Of a stretch of 64,000 nt of DNA, positions 25,374 through 34,605 are shown one piece after another. The notes under the pieces were generated by a model. That model saw only the letters and a program-made list of their open reading frames with translations. It searched no databases and was not told the DNA's origin. A program made the translations under genes and the position numbers. Source of the stretch: Luteolibacter ambystomatis (GTDB lineage Bacteria > Verrucomicrobiota > Verrucomicrobiia > Verrucomicrobiales > Akkermansiaceae); the NCBI RefSeq assembly GCF_018137965.1, contig NZ_CP073100.1:4599754-4663753 (forward strand), in the 5' to 3' direction. Position 1 is the first letter of the stretch. The number at the start of each line of letters is the position of its first letter.

Positions 25374-26375
25374 ATGACACACGGAGCGGAGTTTTCACGC
25401 CGGGGATTCCTCGGCTCGGCTTTGGCGGGATTGGCCCTCCCCGGGATGGCGGGATCGGCAGCCGGCGAGGGTGCCAATCCCGACAAGCCCTTTCGCAATC
25501 CGTTCGTCTATCGCTTCACCATCGGTGATCTGGAGGCCTTTTCGATCAGCGACTGCAATTTACAACTGCGGGAAGGTCTCGGCCTGATGTGGCCGGAGGA
25601 AGATCGTCCGAAGATGAAGGACGTCATGGATCTGCACGGCGAGGCGGGCAACCAACTGCCACTCTACGTGAATCTGCTGGTGGTGCGCTCCGGCAAGGAG
25701 GTGGCGGTGTTTGATGCGGGATTCGGCCGCGGCAGCAATCCGCAGATGGGGTGGTTCGAGTCCGGTCTGGCGATGGCGGGTGTCCGCCCGGAGGAGGTCA
25801 CGGCGGCCTTTCTCAGCCATTCGCACTCCGATCATCTGAACGGTTTCGTCACTGCCGGGAAGCCGACGTTTCCGAATGCCGCCTTTTATGTGCTGCCGGA
25901 AGAGGTGGCCTTCTGGCGTTCGCCCGAGCCGGATTTCTCCAAGAGCAAGCGCGACAAGAAGCCGCTTCCGAACATGGTCCGCGAGGTCCGGGCGAACTTC
26001 GATATTCTCCAGCCGGTGATGCAGCAGGTGAAGCCGGGGACCCAGCTCTGGAATGGCAAGGTGACCGTGGAGGCGGCGCCCGGCCACACGGACGGGCACG
26101 CGTGCTTCCGTATCAGGTCCGGCAATGACGAACTGCTGCACCTGATGGACCTTTCCCACCACGCGCTGCTGATGTTCGCGAACCCGGATTGGACCATCGC
26201 CTTCGATCACGATCCGGTGCAGGCGGTGGTGACGCGGAAAAAGTATTGGAGCGAGGCGGCGGCGAAGCGGACCCGCTGCTACGGCTTCCATCTGCCATGG
26301 CCGGGGCTTGGGCGGATCGTCCAGACCGGAGCTTCCTACAGTTGGTGGGCGGAGAAGCTGACGTGGATGGCGTGA
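25374..26375 (+). CDS. Tat-exported MBL-fold metallohydrolase
   Basis: This 333-residue metallo-beta-lactamase-fold hydrolase has the dizinc motif FLSHSHSDHLNGF (HxHxDH). Further ligands lie in AAPGHTDGHACFR and LMDLSHHALL. The N-terminus FSRRGFLGSALAGLALPG is a twin-arginine signal, so the protein acts outside the cytoplasm. The overall pattern resembles MBL hydrolases of the lactonase-like class, but the substrate is unknown. It lies between the CE15 esterase and bioA. An 11-nt alternating GC run (25351-25361) sits just before the ATG. Confidence 0.88.
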   Translation: MTHGAEFSRRGFLGSALAGLALPGMAGSAAGEGANPDKPFRNPFVYRFTIGDLEAFSISDCNLQLREGLGLMWPEEDRPKMKDVMDLHGEAGNQLPLYVNLLVVRSGKEVAVFDAGFGRGSNPQMGWFESGLAMAGVRPEEVTAAFLSHSHSDHLNGFVTAGKPTFPNAAFYVLPEEVAFWRSPEPDFSKSKRDKKPLPNMVREVRANFDILQPVMQQVKPGTQLWNGKVTVEAAPGHTDGHACFRIRSGNDELLHLMDLSHHALLMFANPDWTIAFDHDPVQAVVTRKKYWSEAAAKRTRCYGFHLPWPGLGRIVQTGASYSWWAEKLTWMA

Positions 26376-26423
26376 GCGGCGTTTTCGATTTCCCGTCGGG
26401 AGCGGCTGCTCCAAGCTCCGCTC

Positions 26424-27713
26424 ATGCGTGAGGACAGCCGCCGGTGGATCGAGGAGGACAGGAGCCATTGCTGGCATCCTTTCACCCGGCAGGCGGATTG
26501 GTGTGCGGAGGAGCCGCTGGTGCTGGTTCGCGGTGAGGGCGTGTGGTTGTGGGATTCGGAAGGGCGGCGTTACTTTGATGGGAATTCTTCGATCTGGACG
26601 AATATCCACGGCCACCGGCATCCGCGCCTCGATGCGGCGATCCGGGCACAGCTTGATGAGGTCGCGCACACGTCCTTCCTCGGCTTTGCCAATCCGCGGG
26701 CATCCGAGTTGTCCGCGCGCCTGAGCGGGCTGTTTCCGGATGGGACCCTTGAGCGGGTGTTTTTCTCCGATGATGGTTCCACCGCCATCGAGTGTGCGGT
26801 GCGGATGGCGCTGCAATACCGGTTGAACCGCGGCGAGAACGGGCGCACCGGTTTTGTCGCGTTCGAGAACGGTTACCACGGCGATACGCTTGGCGCGGCT
26901 TCGCTGGGTGGGGTTGGACGCTTCACCGGATTGATGCAACGCTTCGGATTCGGTGTGAAGCGTGTCACCGATGTGGCGGCGCTGGAGGCGATGCCGGAAA
27001 GTGAAAGCGCGGGGATCGCGGCGGTGATTCTCGAACCGTTGATCCAAGGCGTGAACGAGATGCGCCTGTGGCCGCAGGGCATGCTGGCGGCATTGCGCCG
27101 CTGGTGCGATGCGCGCGGCATCCATCTGATCCTGGATGAGGTAATGACGGGCTTCGGGCGCACGGGGCGCATGTTCGCCTGCCAGCATGAAAACGTGACC
27201 CCGGATTTTCTGTGCGTGGCGAAGGGGCTTACCGGCGGCTACATGCCCATGGCGGCCACTCTGACGACGTCAGCGGTATATGATGCCTTTCTCGGCTGTG
27301 CGGAGAAGACTTTCTACTATGGACATAGTTACACGGCGAATCCACTCGGATGCGCGGTAGCCTTGGCCGGGCTGGATGTCTTCGAGCAGGAGCGGGTGCT
27401 GGAGAATCTCCAGCCGAACATCGCGCGCATGGAGGAACTGCTGGCGGGTTTGAAGGAGCGCTGTCCGCAGGTGCATGAAATCCGCCAGTGCGGATTCATC
27501 GCGGGGATCGAACTGCGGCAGCCGGACGGCAACCGCTTTCCGGCGGAGACTCGTACCGGTGAAACGGTGTGCCGGACCGCTTGGAAACATGGCCTGCTGA
27601 CACGACCGATCCTCGATACCATCGTGCTGATGCCGCCGTTGGCGGCGACGGAGGAGGAACTGGCCTTTGCCGTGGCCGCGTTGGAGAAGGCGATTGGAGA
27701 AGGGGCCCGCTGA
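26424..27713 (+). CDS. bioA: Adenosylmethionine-8-amino-7-oxononanoate aminotransferase
   Basis: BioA uses S-adenosylmethionine to aminate 7-keto-8-aminopelargonate in biotin synthesis, with PLP. The 429-residue protein has the BioA-specific start HCWHPFTRQADW and the fold-type I aminotransferase core. GHRHPRLDAAI and FFSDDGSTAIECAVRMALQY occur in the first half. The PLP site follows in LILDEVMTGFGRTGRMFAC, with the Schiff-base Lys in CVAKGLTGGYMPMAATL. No other biotin gene is nearby. It is separated by 48 nt from the MBL gene and ends 2 nt from the convergent TPR gene. Confidence 0.93.
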   Translation: MREDSRRWIEEDRSHCWHPFTRQADWCAEEPLVLVRGEGVWLWDSEGRRYFDGNSSIWTNIHGHRHPRLDAAIRAQLDEVAHTSFLGFANPRASELSARLSGLFPDGTLERVFFSDDGSTAIECAVRMALQYRLNRGENGRTGFVAFENGYHGDTLGAASLGGVGRFTGLMQRFGFGVKRVTDVAALEAMPESESAGIAAVILEPLIQGVNEMRLWPQGMLAALRRWCDARGIHLILDEVMTGFGRTGRMFACQHENVTPDFLCVAKGLTGGYMPMAATLTTSAVYDAFLGCAEKTFYYGHSYTANPLGCAVALAGLDVFEQERVLENLQPNIARMEELLAGLKERCPQVHEIRQCGFIAGIELRQPDGNRFPAETRTGETVCRTAWKHGLLTRPILDTIVLMPPLAATEEELAFAVAALEKAIGEGAR

Positions 27714-27715
27714 TC

Positions 27716-29113
27716 CTACTTCGCGGGATCGAGCGAATCCGCGCGCTGGCGCAACGCGCGTGCGGCGTCGGCATTTTTGTTCTGGGATTCCCAGAGTCCG
27801 GCGAGCTTGCGGAGAGTCGCGGCAGTTTCTTTTTTCGCGTCCGGCGGAAAGGCGCGGATCGCCTTGCGCAGCCGGTCCTCGGCGGCCGGGATGCGCTTCT
27901 CTTCGATCAGGCAGTCGGCGGATTCGGAGAGAAACGCGGGATCGGGTGACGTGCCGTTGGGAAGGAGCGACTCGGCTTGCCGGAATAGAATCGAGGCATG
28001 GGCGCGGGTTTCCGGATCGCGTCGGGTGGCGATGGCGAGCTTCGCGGCGACCGTGGGGTCCGCCGGGTGATCGTAGGCCGCTTTTTCGAGAAGAATGCGG
28101 GCGGGCTTCGGCTGGTCGGCGGCGAGCCATTCATCCGCCAGCGAGGTGAAGGAGGACGGATCGCCGCCCCGGATGCGCAGCACCTGGGCGGCGTGCTCGC
28201 GGCCGGGTTCCGGCTGGTTGTGCTGGCGATAGAACTTGGCGAGCGCGTCGTGGGCGATGGCGCGCTGCGGATCAATGGCGAGCACGTCCTTCAGGGTCTT
28301 TTCGCCCGCCTGGTCCCGGAGCGCGGCGAACTGGAGAATGCCCAGCCGTGTCCTCAATTCCAAGTCGGCGGGGGCGGCCCCGGCGTGCTTCTGAAGAATG
28401 GCGATCGCCACATCCATGCGGTCGGTTTTCCGGAAATGATCGGATGCCGCCCGGGCGAGGCCGGAATGGCGGGGGGCGGCATCCGCGGAGGCTTGGAAAA
28501 GCTTGTCGAGACGTTCGCGGGCGGACGCATCGTTCGCGGCGAAGAGCAGGTTTGACCAAGTCTCCGCCATCAGCATTGACGCCGGGTCGAGGGGTGGATT
28601 GGCGACGAGCTTGTCGAAGAGCTGGCGTGAACGCTCGTGGTCGCCGCGGTTTTCGGCGCTGCGGAAAAGGCGTTCCAGAATCGCCGGATTGGCAGGGAAG
28701 CGCTTCAGCGCCATTTCCAGCGTTTCTCCGGCCATCTTTTCCGCCAGGCCATCGCCGCGGCCTTCCGAGCGTAGGAAATCGGCGTATGCGAGCTGATTGG
28801 ACAGATTGTCCGGAGTGGCGGTGGCCAGTTCGCGGTAGAGACTCACGGCTTTCGCCAGATTGCCCTCGGCCATGAAACGGTTGGCGGCGTGCCGCACCAA
28901 GGGCACGGCGGTGGGGTCCGCCTGGCGGGCGGCTTCGAAGCGGGCCACGGCTTCCTCCTGCTTGCCCCGCGATTGATCGAGCAGGCCCTTTGCAAATTCG
29001 AGCCGTGGATCGACCTCAGCCAAAGCAGGCAGGGGAATCAGCAGGGGCAGGAGGAATCGCACCGGGCGAGGATGGCGGGTGTGGGAGGAACTTCCAAGCG
29101 GGAAAGCCCTCAT
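27716..29113 (-). CDS. Exported tetratricopeptide-repeat protein
   Basis: This protein of about 465 residues is almost entirely TPR-like helix pairs. Examples are FAKGLLDQSRGKQEEAVARF near the start, NLAKAVSLYRELATATPDN, and LRKLAGLWESQNKNADAARA at the end. A hydrophobic stretch LLPLLIPLPALA is a signal peptide. Two starts are possible: ATG at 29113, used here, or GTG at 29062, which would place the signal peptide directly at the N-terminus (MRFLLPLL). It probably serves as a periplasmic scaffold; partners are unknown. It follows the small ribosomal protein gene across a terminator. Confidence 0.75.
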   Translation of the reverse strand: MRAFPLGSSSHTRHPRPVRFLLPLLIPLPALAEVDPRLEFAKGLLDQSRGKQEEAVARFEAARQADPTAVPLVRHAANRFMAEGNLAKAVSLYRELATATPDNLSNQLAYADFLRSEGRGDGLAEKMAGETLEMALKRFPANPAILERLFRSAENRGDHERSRQLFDKLVANPPLDPASMLMAETWSNLLFAANDASARERLDKLFQASADAAPRHSGLARAASDHFRKTDRMDVAIAILQKHAGAAPADLELRTRLGILQFAALRDQAGEKTLKDVLAIDPQRAIAHDALAKFYRQHNQPEPGREHAAQVLRIRGGDPSSFTSLADEWLAADQPKPARILLEKAAYDHPADPTVAAKLAIATRRDPETRAHASILFRQAESLLPNGTSPDPAFLSESADCLIEEKRIPAAEDRLRKAIRAFPPDAKKETAATLRKLAGLWESQNKNADAARALRQRADSLDPAK

Positions 29114-29127
29114 GGCCGTACGCAAGG

Positions 29128-29157
29128 AAAGGGACCCGGCCGGAACCGGATCCCTTT
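29128..29157 (-). terminator. Terminator after the mini ribosomal protein gene
   Basis: AAAGGGA-C-CCGG and CCGG-A-TCCCTTT form a stem of 11 pairs with one mismatch and a 6-nt loop. It lies just downstream of the stop at 29186 on the minus strand. The hairpin is nearly symmetric. Confidence 0.6.
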
Positions 29158-29185
29158 TTCAAAACGTTACCTGCAGAAGGCCGCG

Positions 29186-29290
29186 TTAGGACTTGTAACG
29201 CAGACGCTTCTTGTGGCGGTTCTGCTTCATGCGCTTCTTGCGCTTGTGCTTGTTGATCTTGGTCTTACGACGTTTCTTGATGGAGCCCAT
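29186..29290 (-). CDS. AURKAIP1/COX24-domain mini protein (mS38-like)
   Basis: This 34-residue, extremely basic protein (MGSIKKRRKTKINKHKRKKR, ending KKRLRYKS) matches the AURKAIP1/COX24 domain. That domain is known in mitochondrial small-subunit protein mS38 and in short bacterial proteins annotated in Bacteroidetes, Chlamydiae and Verrucomicrobia. The sequence is nearly all Lys, Arg, His and Asn, as expected for an rRNA-binding peptide, so it is probably a small ribosomal subunit component. It lies 38 nt downstream of hisG on the same strand and has its own terminator. Confidence 0.82.
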   Translation of the reverse strand: MGSIKKRRKTKINKHKRKKRMKQNRHKKRLRYKS

Positions 29291-29328
29291 GGCCTTCTGG
29301 TCGGGGTTGGATGTTCAGTGGAAAGGGA

Positions 29329-30213
29329 TTACGGGACGATCTTGTTGAGCGGATACTCGATGATCCCTTCCGCGCCGAGGCGCTTGAGGGCCGGAATGAT
29401 GTCCCGGACAACGGTTTCGTCAATGATCGTCTCGACCGCGACCCAGCCTTCTTCGGCGAGTTGGGCGATCGTGGGGCGGCGCAGTGATGGCAGGAGCTTC
29501 AGAAGTTCGTCCAACTGGGACTGCGGGAGGTTCATTTTCAGGCCGACCTTGCCGCGGGCGCCGAGGGCGGCCTTCAGCAGCAGGGCGATTTGTTCCATCT
29601 TCTCACGCTTCCAGTCGTCCTTGGCGGCGGCGGGGCTGGCGTAGAAGTGGGGGAAGGAGGTCAGGAGGGTGTCGACGATGCGCAGGCGGTTCGCCTTGAT
29701 CGAAGAGCCGGTTTCGGTGACGTCCACGATGGCGTCCACGAGATCCGGCACCTTCACTTCGGTGGCACCCCAGGAGAATTCCACATCGGCCTTGATGCCG
29801 CGCTCGTCGAGGTAGCGCTGGGTGATGCCCACTCCCTCGGTGGCGATGCGCTTGCCCTGAAGATCCTCCGGCTTCTCGATCGGAGAGTCTTCCGGGACCA
29901 CCAGCACCCACTTGGTGGGGCGGGCGGTGGCACGCGAATAGGGAAGCTCGGCCAGATCGACCAGCTCGACGCCGTTTTCGTAGGCCCAGTCGTAGCCGGT
30001 GATGCCGCAATCGATGAAGCCCTGGCCGATGTAGCGGCCGACTTCCTGGGCGCGGATCAGGTAAACGTCCAGTTCCGGATCATTGGAGGCCGGGCGGAGT
30101 CCGCGGGAGGACACGTAGATCTCGAAGCCGGCCTTCGAAAGCAGTTCGATGGTCGGCCCTTCGAGGCTCCCTTTCGGGATGGCGATCTTGAGGGTGCGGG
30201 TGTCTTCCGGCAT
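29329..30213 (-). CDS. hisG: ATP phosphoribosyltransferase, long form
   Basis: HisG catalyses the first step of histidine synthesis, joining ATP and PRPP. The 294-residue protein is the long, HisZ-independent form. The catalytic part contains IAIPKGSLEGPTIELLSKAG, GFIDCGITGYDWAYENG and the PRPP-binding stretch AIVDVTETGSSIKANRLRIV. The last 75 residues form the ACT-like regulatory domain (GWVAVETIIDETVVRDIIPA), which mediates histidine feedback in the family. No other his gene is in the window. A plausible promoter lies just upstream. Confidence 0.95.
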   Translation of the reverse strand: MPEDTRTLKIAIPKGSLEGPTIELLSKAGFEIYVSSRGLRPASNDPELDVYLIRAQEVGRYIGQGFIDCGITGYDWAYENGVELVDLAELPYSRATARPTKWVLVVPEDSPIEKPEDLQGKRIATEGVGITQRYLDERGIKADVEFSWGATEVKVPDLVDAIVDVTETGSSIKANRLRIVDTLLTSFPHFYASPAAAKDDWKREKMEQIALLLKAALGARGKVGLKMNLPQSQLDELLKLLPSLRRPTIAQLAEEGWVAVETIIDETVVRDIIPALKRLGAEGIIEYPLNKIVP

Positions 30214-30227
30214 GGCGCGGGGCGGCG

Positions 30228-30256
30228 CTGATAGCGGCTGATCCCCGTTGAATCAA
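30228..30256 (-). promoter_or_regulatory. Putative hisG promoter
   Basis: On the minus strand, TTGATT (30251-30256), a 17-nt spacer and TATCAG (30228-30233) match sigma-70 spacing. The -10 box ends 14 nt before the ATG, giving a very short leader. Confidence 0.4.
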
Positions 30257-30323
30257 GGGGAAGTTTTTTAAAAAGAACCTGCTCAGGGTTTCAGCGAGGC
30301 CGTGTGCGGCATTCCTGGAAACG

Positions 30324-30359
30324 AAAACCGCCACCGTCCCTCGGCGGGAGCGGTGGCGG
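30324..30359 (-). terminator. Terminator after the first giant surface-protein gene
   Basis: CCGCCACCG (30328-30336) pairs with CGGTGGCGG (30351-30359). On the minus strand a TTTT run follows. It lies about 30 nt downstream of the stop codon. Confidence 0.85.
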
Positions 30360-30389
30360 CAGGCGTTGCATGGGTGCCCGGAAAGAACC

Positions 30390-33300
30390 TTACGGTCCGG
30401 GTGCTCTCAGCCGGACGAAGAACTTGCCATTGCTCGCCAGGCTGGAGGGCAGGGACACGACGATGGCGTCCACTCCGTTGAAGTAGCCCGGCACCGTGAC
30501 GATGGATACGCCGTTCGTTCCATCCACGGCCGCCGTCCAAGCGGACAGATTGTTGCTATATTCCGCGTGGGCATTGATGGTGGAGGCGTTCGCCGACTGC
30601 GGGAAGGCGAAGACCACGTTCTGGGACGAGTCGTAGCTCACTTCCGGTCCCAGGCCCTGGGTGACGGTGCCGGGATTGCTGCCATAGAGGAATTCCAGCA
30701 GGTTGTTGATACCATCGCGATCCGGGTCGCCCAGTGGGGACAGATCGGACAGATCGGAGTAGTTGGCCATCCATAGCGTGAACGGGTGGGGAGTTCCCAC
30801 GATCTCGATCTGGTTGAGGGCCGTGTTGTAGTTCAGCGAGTAACCGGAGGGCAGGCCGGTGACCGAAGCGAAGGTGCCCGTCAGGCTGCCGTAGCTGGCG
30901 ATCACGTAGGTTCCCTGGGTGAAGCCGACTCCCAGCGCCTGGACCGTAAGGGTCGCCCCCGTCACATTCAGATTGCCGGTAGTGGCGATCTTGTCGGCGG
31001 ACTCCCCGGCGACTTCGCAGATGAATGTGCCCGCTACGCTGGCGCTTCCCGCGGACGTGAAGGTACCGGTGCCACCGCTGGTGCGGAGCTTGATGCCGGC
31101 CGTCTGCAGGTTCGCAAGGGTGAAGGCCTGGTAGAAGGTGCCATCGGTCGCGGTGCCCGGGGTCGTGTCCGTGAAGCCGACACCCTTGCCCGGACCCCAG
31201 CCGGTGGCGGTGAAGGGACCCACTCCGCCGCCGCCCTGGGTGGCTTGCAAGATGATGGGGTACCATCCCGGCCCGGTGGAGGTGAAGGAACCGGTCCCCG
31301 TGACATTGTAGGCGTTGGTCGTGAGCACCGGAGTGCCACCGATCGCCAGCACGATGGCGTCATCGAAGCTTTCGGCGAAGTAGTAGATGGTGCCGTTCGC
31401 GCCGGGGAGGTAGATCTCACCGGTGTAGGTGTAGGTGGTGTTGTTCGGAACGACGACGCCGGTGGTGTTGTGCAGTTCCTGGAAATCGCCGGTGGTCGTG
31501 ACCGTGGTTGTGGCACCGCTGGTGACCGTGCGGACCAGCTTGTTGCTTTCGTTCGGCGGAGGATTGCCGGGAGCCAGCGTGGCGCCGCTGGCCACGGAGA
31601 GCGAGGCCACCGTGCCACTGCCATAGAGGGCGGAACCACTGGCGACCGAGACGGCGCTGTTCGGAGCGCCGCCGTTCAGAGCCACGCCGCCGCCATTGAC
31701 GGTGATCGGACCGGAGAGGGTCTGGACGCCGGAGATTTTCAACGTGCCGGTGCCGGACTTCACGAGGGCGAGGTTGTTTTCATCCGTGCCGCCGCCGCCG
31801 AGGATCGCGGGGAAGTTGCTGTCACCGCTGCTGACTACCCGCAGGGTGGACAGCGTCGCGCTGCCTCCCACAACCGAGTTGCTGCTGCCGCTGCCGGATA
31901 CGCTGAGAGCGCTGGTGGTTTGATCGGAGCCGCCGAGGAACAGCTTGCCGCTGTTGGTGCCCGCACCGAGCACGATCGGCGCGGTCGAGGAGAGCGGGTT
32001 CGTTCCCGGAGACAATGCCAGTGTTCCGCCGCCCACGGTGGTGCTGCCGCTGTAGGTGCTGGTGCCCGCGAGCGTCAGCTTGCCTGCGCCCTGCTTCACC
32101 AGTCGGGCGGTGGTGCTGTTGCCGATGGGTGTGGCGAAGGTCACGTCATTGCCATTGGTGTCGAGGGTGGCGGCGGTCGTGGCGGCCATCGTGAGGCCAT
32201 TGGAGATGTCCTGCGTGTTGCCGGTGTTCCAGATCAGGGTGCCGCCGTTGACGGTAACGCCGCCGGTGCCGAGCGAACCATTACTGAACGCGATCGCCGC
32301 GCTGCTGATGGTGGTGCCGCCGCTGTAGGTATTGGCTCCCGTCATGGTGACGGTCTCACCACCCGTGCGGACGATCGAACCGGTGCCGGAAATCACTCCG
32401 CTCAACGTGATGTTTCCATAACCGCCGGCGAAGGTGAAGCTGTTGGTGCCGGTGACCGTGATCGGGCTGGTGACATTGATGCCGTTCGGTCCCGGCCAGG
32501 CGCTGGAGAAGTTCGCGCCGTTGAGAACCATCGGCATCGAGATGTTCACCGCGTTGGCCCACCGTTGGATGGAGAGCTTCGCGCCCGGGCCCACGGTCAG
32601 GGTGCCGGTACCGGCGAGCGTGACCGCCTGCTGGTTGCCCTCGGTGTAGCCGCGGCTGAGCATCAGCGTGCCGGCCGTGACGTCGATGTTGCCGTTGCTG
32701 GAGGAGACTCCGTTCAGGATCAACTGGCCGCTGCCGGTCTTGGTCAGCGTGTGGTTGTTGAGGGCCAGGGTGCCGCCACCGCCGGTTCCGTTCGCGCCGA
32801 CCACGATCTCATTCGCCACATTGATGGTGGCATCCGCTGCGAGCGAGAGGCTGTTGACGGCGGCGCGGGTGGTTGAACCGTTCGTGAGCGCACCGCCACC
32901 GGAAACCCCTGTTCCGCTGATGGAAATGTCCTCGGTGACCGCTCCAAGGTCCTGGCCGTTCAGATTGATGGAGGCTCCCGCCGCCACGGTGGTTCCGGTG
33001 GAAGCCGCACCGAGGGCGGTTGCGGAGCCGAGCATCACGGTGCCGCCATTGATGGCGGTGGCACCGGTGTAGCTGTTGGCTCCGTTCAACGTGAGGTTGC
33101 CGGTTCCATTTTTGGTCAGGCCGCCGTTGCCTGCGAGAGGCGAGCCGCCGAGCGTGTAGGCTTGGGTGGAGTTGTTGAACAACGTGTCGCTCGGATCGAT
33201 CGTGCCGGAGAGGGTCACGGTGTTCACCGCAGAGGTGTCGTCGAACTTCACTCCAAGACCGCTGGCGAACATGGCCGTGCTCGAATCGCTCACCCGTTTC

Positions 33301-34400
33301 CAGTTGATGGAGGTGGTGTCCCAGTTGGCATTTGCCGCACCGGTCCAAAGAAGCGTGTCCACGGAAGTGATCGACAGCACGACGCGGGTGTTGACCGTGT
33401 CGTTCTGAAGGGTGGCCGTCACGCCGGCGGGAAGGGTGCCGAGTTGCAGGCCGGGGAAACCGTCGACGCCGATGCTGCCGGCATAGTCGATCAGGGTATA
33501 GGTTCCCGGGCTGATCGTGCCATTCGCGGTGATGTTGATGGTGTGATAGGCGGTTACGGTCAGGCCGTTGGTGCTCGTAACCGTGACCGAGTCCGATCCC
33601 GCGGAGCCGATACGGAATGTGGAGGTGAGGCCCGTGCCCAGATTGGCGAGAGCCGTGGAGGCAGCGGTGCCTTCATTGAAGAAATGGTCCGCGACCGGCA
33701 GCGTCTCGATGATCAGGCCCGCCAGGGTGCTGCGGATGCTGCCGGAGCGGGATACGCCACGGATGGTGATGGTGTCCGCAGTGAGTCGTGAAGAGACAAT
33801 CGTGTCTCCGTAAGTGGCTCCGCCTCCGCTTGTGGTAGGGTTGGTGAGGGTGGCCAGCAATGTTCCGCTGTTATCGGTGCCTTGGTAAATTTTCAACGGT
33901 TGGAAACCGGTCGCATTGTCGGAACCCTGCATGCCTTTGATGCTATAGGCTTCGCCAGGCCCGAGCAGACTGGAGAGTCCGTGGATGGTAACCGAATATC
34001 CCGAGCCGCCATCATCTAGGTATCCGATGTAAGGATAGATGGGGTCCGTTTGCGCCGGGAATGGAGCGTAAATGGTTTGCCAGGTATTCGGCGCGCTGTA
34101 ATCCAGCGTGACTCCGGTGGCGCCCGGGGACGTGAGGGCCTGGCCGGTGTGGCTCAACGGACTGCCGCCCAACTGGTCGATGGGCGCCATGTTGTTCCAG
34201 TTTGCCGCGGCAACTCCATCGATGATGTCCGAGGTGCCGGTGTCGATCGTGGAGGCGATATAGGTGGTGTTATACACATAACGGAAGTTGATGCCGATCG
34301 AAGTAGCATCCGCTTCCGCGACGAGCCCGGCAGCCATCGCGGCCGCCGTCATCGCCAACTTCATGTTCCGATGATGATCTTGGGAGTTTTTAACATGCAT
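30390..34400 (-). CDS. Giant exported protein with autotransporter-associated strand repeats and a PA14-like domain
   Basis: This 1336-residue secreted protein has a signal peptide near 14-32 (KLAMTAAAMAAGLVAEADA). An N-terminal domain at about 33-235 (GTSDIIDGVAAANWNN; GDTIVSSRLTADTITIRG) is shared with its neighbour. Many repeats of the autotransporter-associated beta-strand type follow, such as GGLTKNGTGNLTLNGANSYT and GAGKLTLAGTSTYSGSTTVG. A PA14-like domain lies near 950-1110 (YTYTGEIYLPGANGTIYYFA). Near 1230 there is a calcium-loop-like segment GDPDRDGINNLLEFLYG, and the end is a shared module finishing FFVRLRAPGP. No beta-barrel is present, so it is a surface adhesin or enzyme scaffold, not an autotransporter. 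Confidence 0.85.
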   Translation of the reverse strand: MHVKNSQDHHRNMKLAMTAAAMAAGLVAEADATSIGINFRYVYNTTYIASTIDTGTSDIIDGVAAANWNNMAPIDQLGGSPLSHTGQALTSPGATGVTLDYSAPNTWQTIYAPFPAQTDPIYPYIGYLDDGGSGYSVTIHGLSSLLGPGEAYSIKGMQGSDNATGFQPLKIYQGTDNSGTLLATLTNPTTSGGGATYGDTIVSSRLTADTITIRGVSRSGSIRSTLAGLIIETLPVADHFFNEGTAASTALANLGTGLTSTFRIGSAGSDSVTVTSTNGLTVTAYHTINITANGTISPGTYTLIDYAGSIGVDGFPGLQLGTLPAGVTATLQNDTVNTRVVLSITSVDTLLWTGAANANWDTTSINWKRVSDSSTAMFASGLGVKFDDTSAVNTVTLSGTIDPSDTLFNNSTQAYTLGGSPLAGNGGLTKNGTGNLTLNGANSYTGATAINGGTVMLGSATALGAASTGTTVAAGASINLNGQDLGAVTEDISISGTGVSGGGALTNGSTTRAAVNSLSLAADATINVANEIVVGANGTGGGGTLALNNHTLTKTGSGQLILNGVSSSNGNIDVTAGTLMLSRGYTEGNQQAVTLAGTGTLTVGPGAKLSIQRWANAVNISMPMVLNGANFSSAWPGPNGINVTSPITVTGTNSFTFAGGYGNITLSGVISGTGSIVRTGGETVTMTGANTYSGGTTISSAAIAFSNGSLGTGGVTVNGGTLIWNTGNTQDISNGLTMAATTAATLDTNGNDVTFATPIGNSTTARLVKQGAGKLTLAGTSTYSGSTTVGGGTLALSPGTNPLSSTAPIVLGAGTNSGKLFLGGSDQTTSALSVSGSGSSNSVVGGSATLSTLRVVSSGDSNFPAILGGGGTDENNLALVKSGTGTLKISGVQTLSGPITVNGGGVALNGGAPNSAVSVASGSALYGSGTVASLSVASGATLAPGNPPPNESNKLVRTVTSGATTTVTTTGDFQELHNTTGVVVPNNTTYTYTGEIYLPGANGTIYYFAESFDDAIVLAIGGTPVLTTNAYNVTGTGSFTSTGPGWYPIILQATQGGGGVGPFTATGWGPGKGVGFTDTTPGTATDGTFYQAFTLANLQTAGIKLRTSGGTGTFTSAGSASVAGTFICEVAGESADKIATTGNLNVTGATLTVQALGVGFTQGTYVIASYGSLTGTFASVTGLPSGYSLNYNTALNQIEIVGTPHPFTLWMANYSDLSDLSPLGDPDRDGINNLLEFLYGSNPGTVTQGLGPEVSYDSSQNVVFAFPQSANASTINAHAEYSNNLSAWTAAVDGTNGVSIVTVPGYFNGVDAIVVSLPSSLASNGKFFVRLRAPGP

Positions 34401-34480
34401 GACACTCCAGCCTTCGAAATCATAAAAGCTGCCACAAGTGCCAACGGATTCGGCCTGCGCTCCCGAGGTACGCAGATGAG
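34401..34480 (-). promoter_or_regulatory. Conserved leader of the first giant surface-protein gene
   Basis: About 80 nt upstream of the ATG match the leader of the neighbouring paralog. GGCTGGAGTGTCATGCATG at the start codon is identical in both. A hairpin with CTGCG/CGCAG arms lies at 34455-34475. Confidence 0.55.
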
Positions 34481-34524
34481 GAGCGCCGCATGAATGCGGC
34501 TTCAGGGATGAGCATCCTTCCGGA

Positions 34525-34561
34525 CATGGCGGGAGATTTCATGCAAGAATCTCCCGCCATG
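34525..34561 (-). terminator. Perfect 14-bp inverted repeat between the giant genes
   Basis: CATGGCGGGAGATT (34525-34538) and AATCTCCCGCCATG (34548-34561) form a perfect stem with a 9-nt loop, 45 nt after the stop of the upstream gene. There is no T-run, so it is a factor-dependent terminator, mRNA 3' stabiliser or attenuator at best. Confidence 0.5.
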
Positions 34562-34605
34562 CGCCGGGGATGCCGGCGGTCATCGCGCTTTCGTGCGCGG
34601 ATGCC

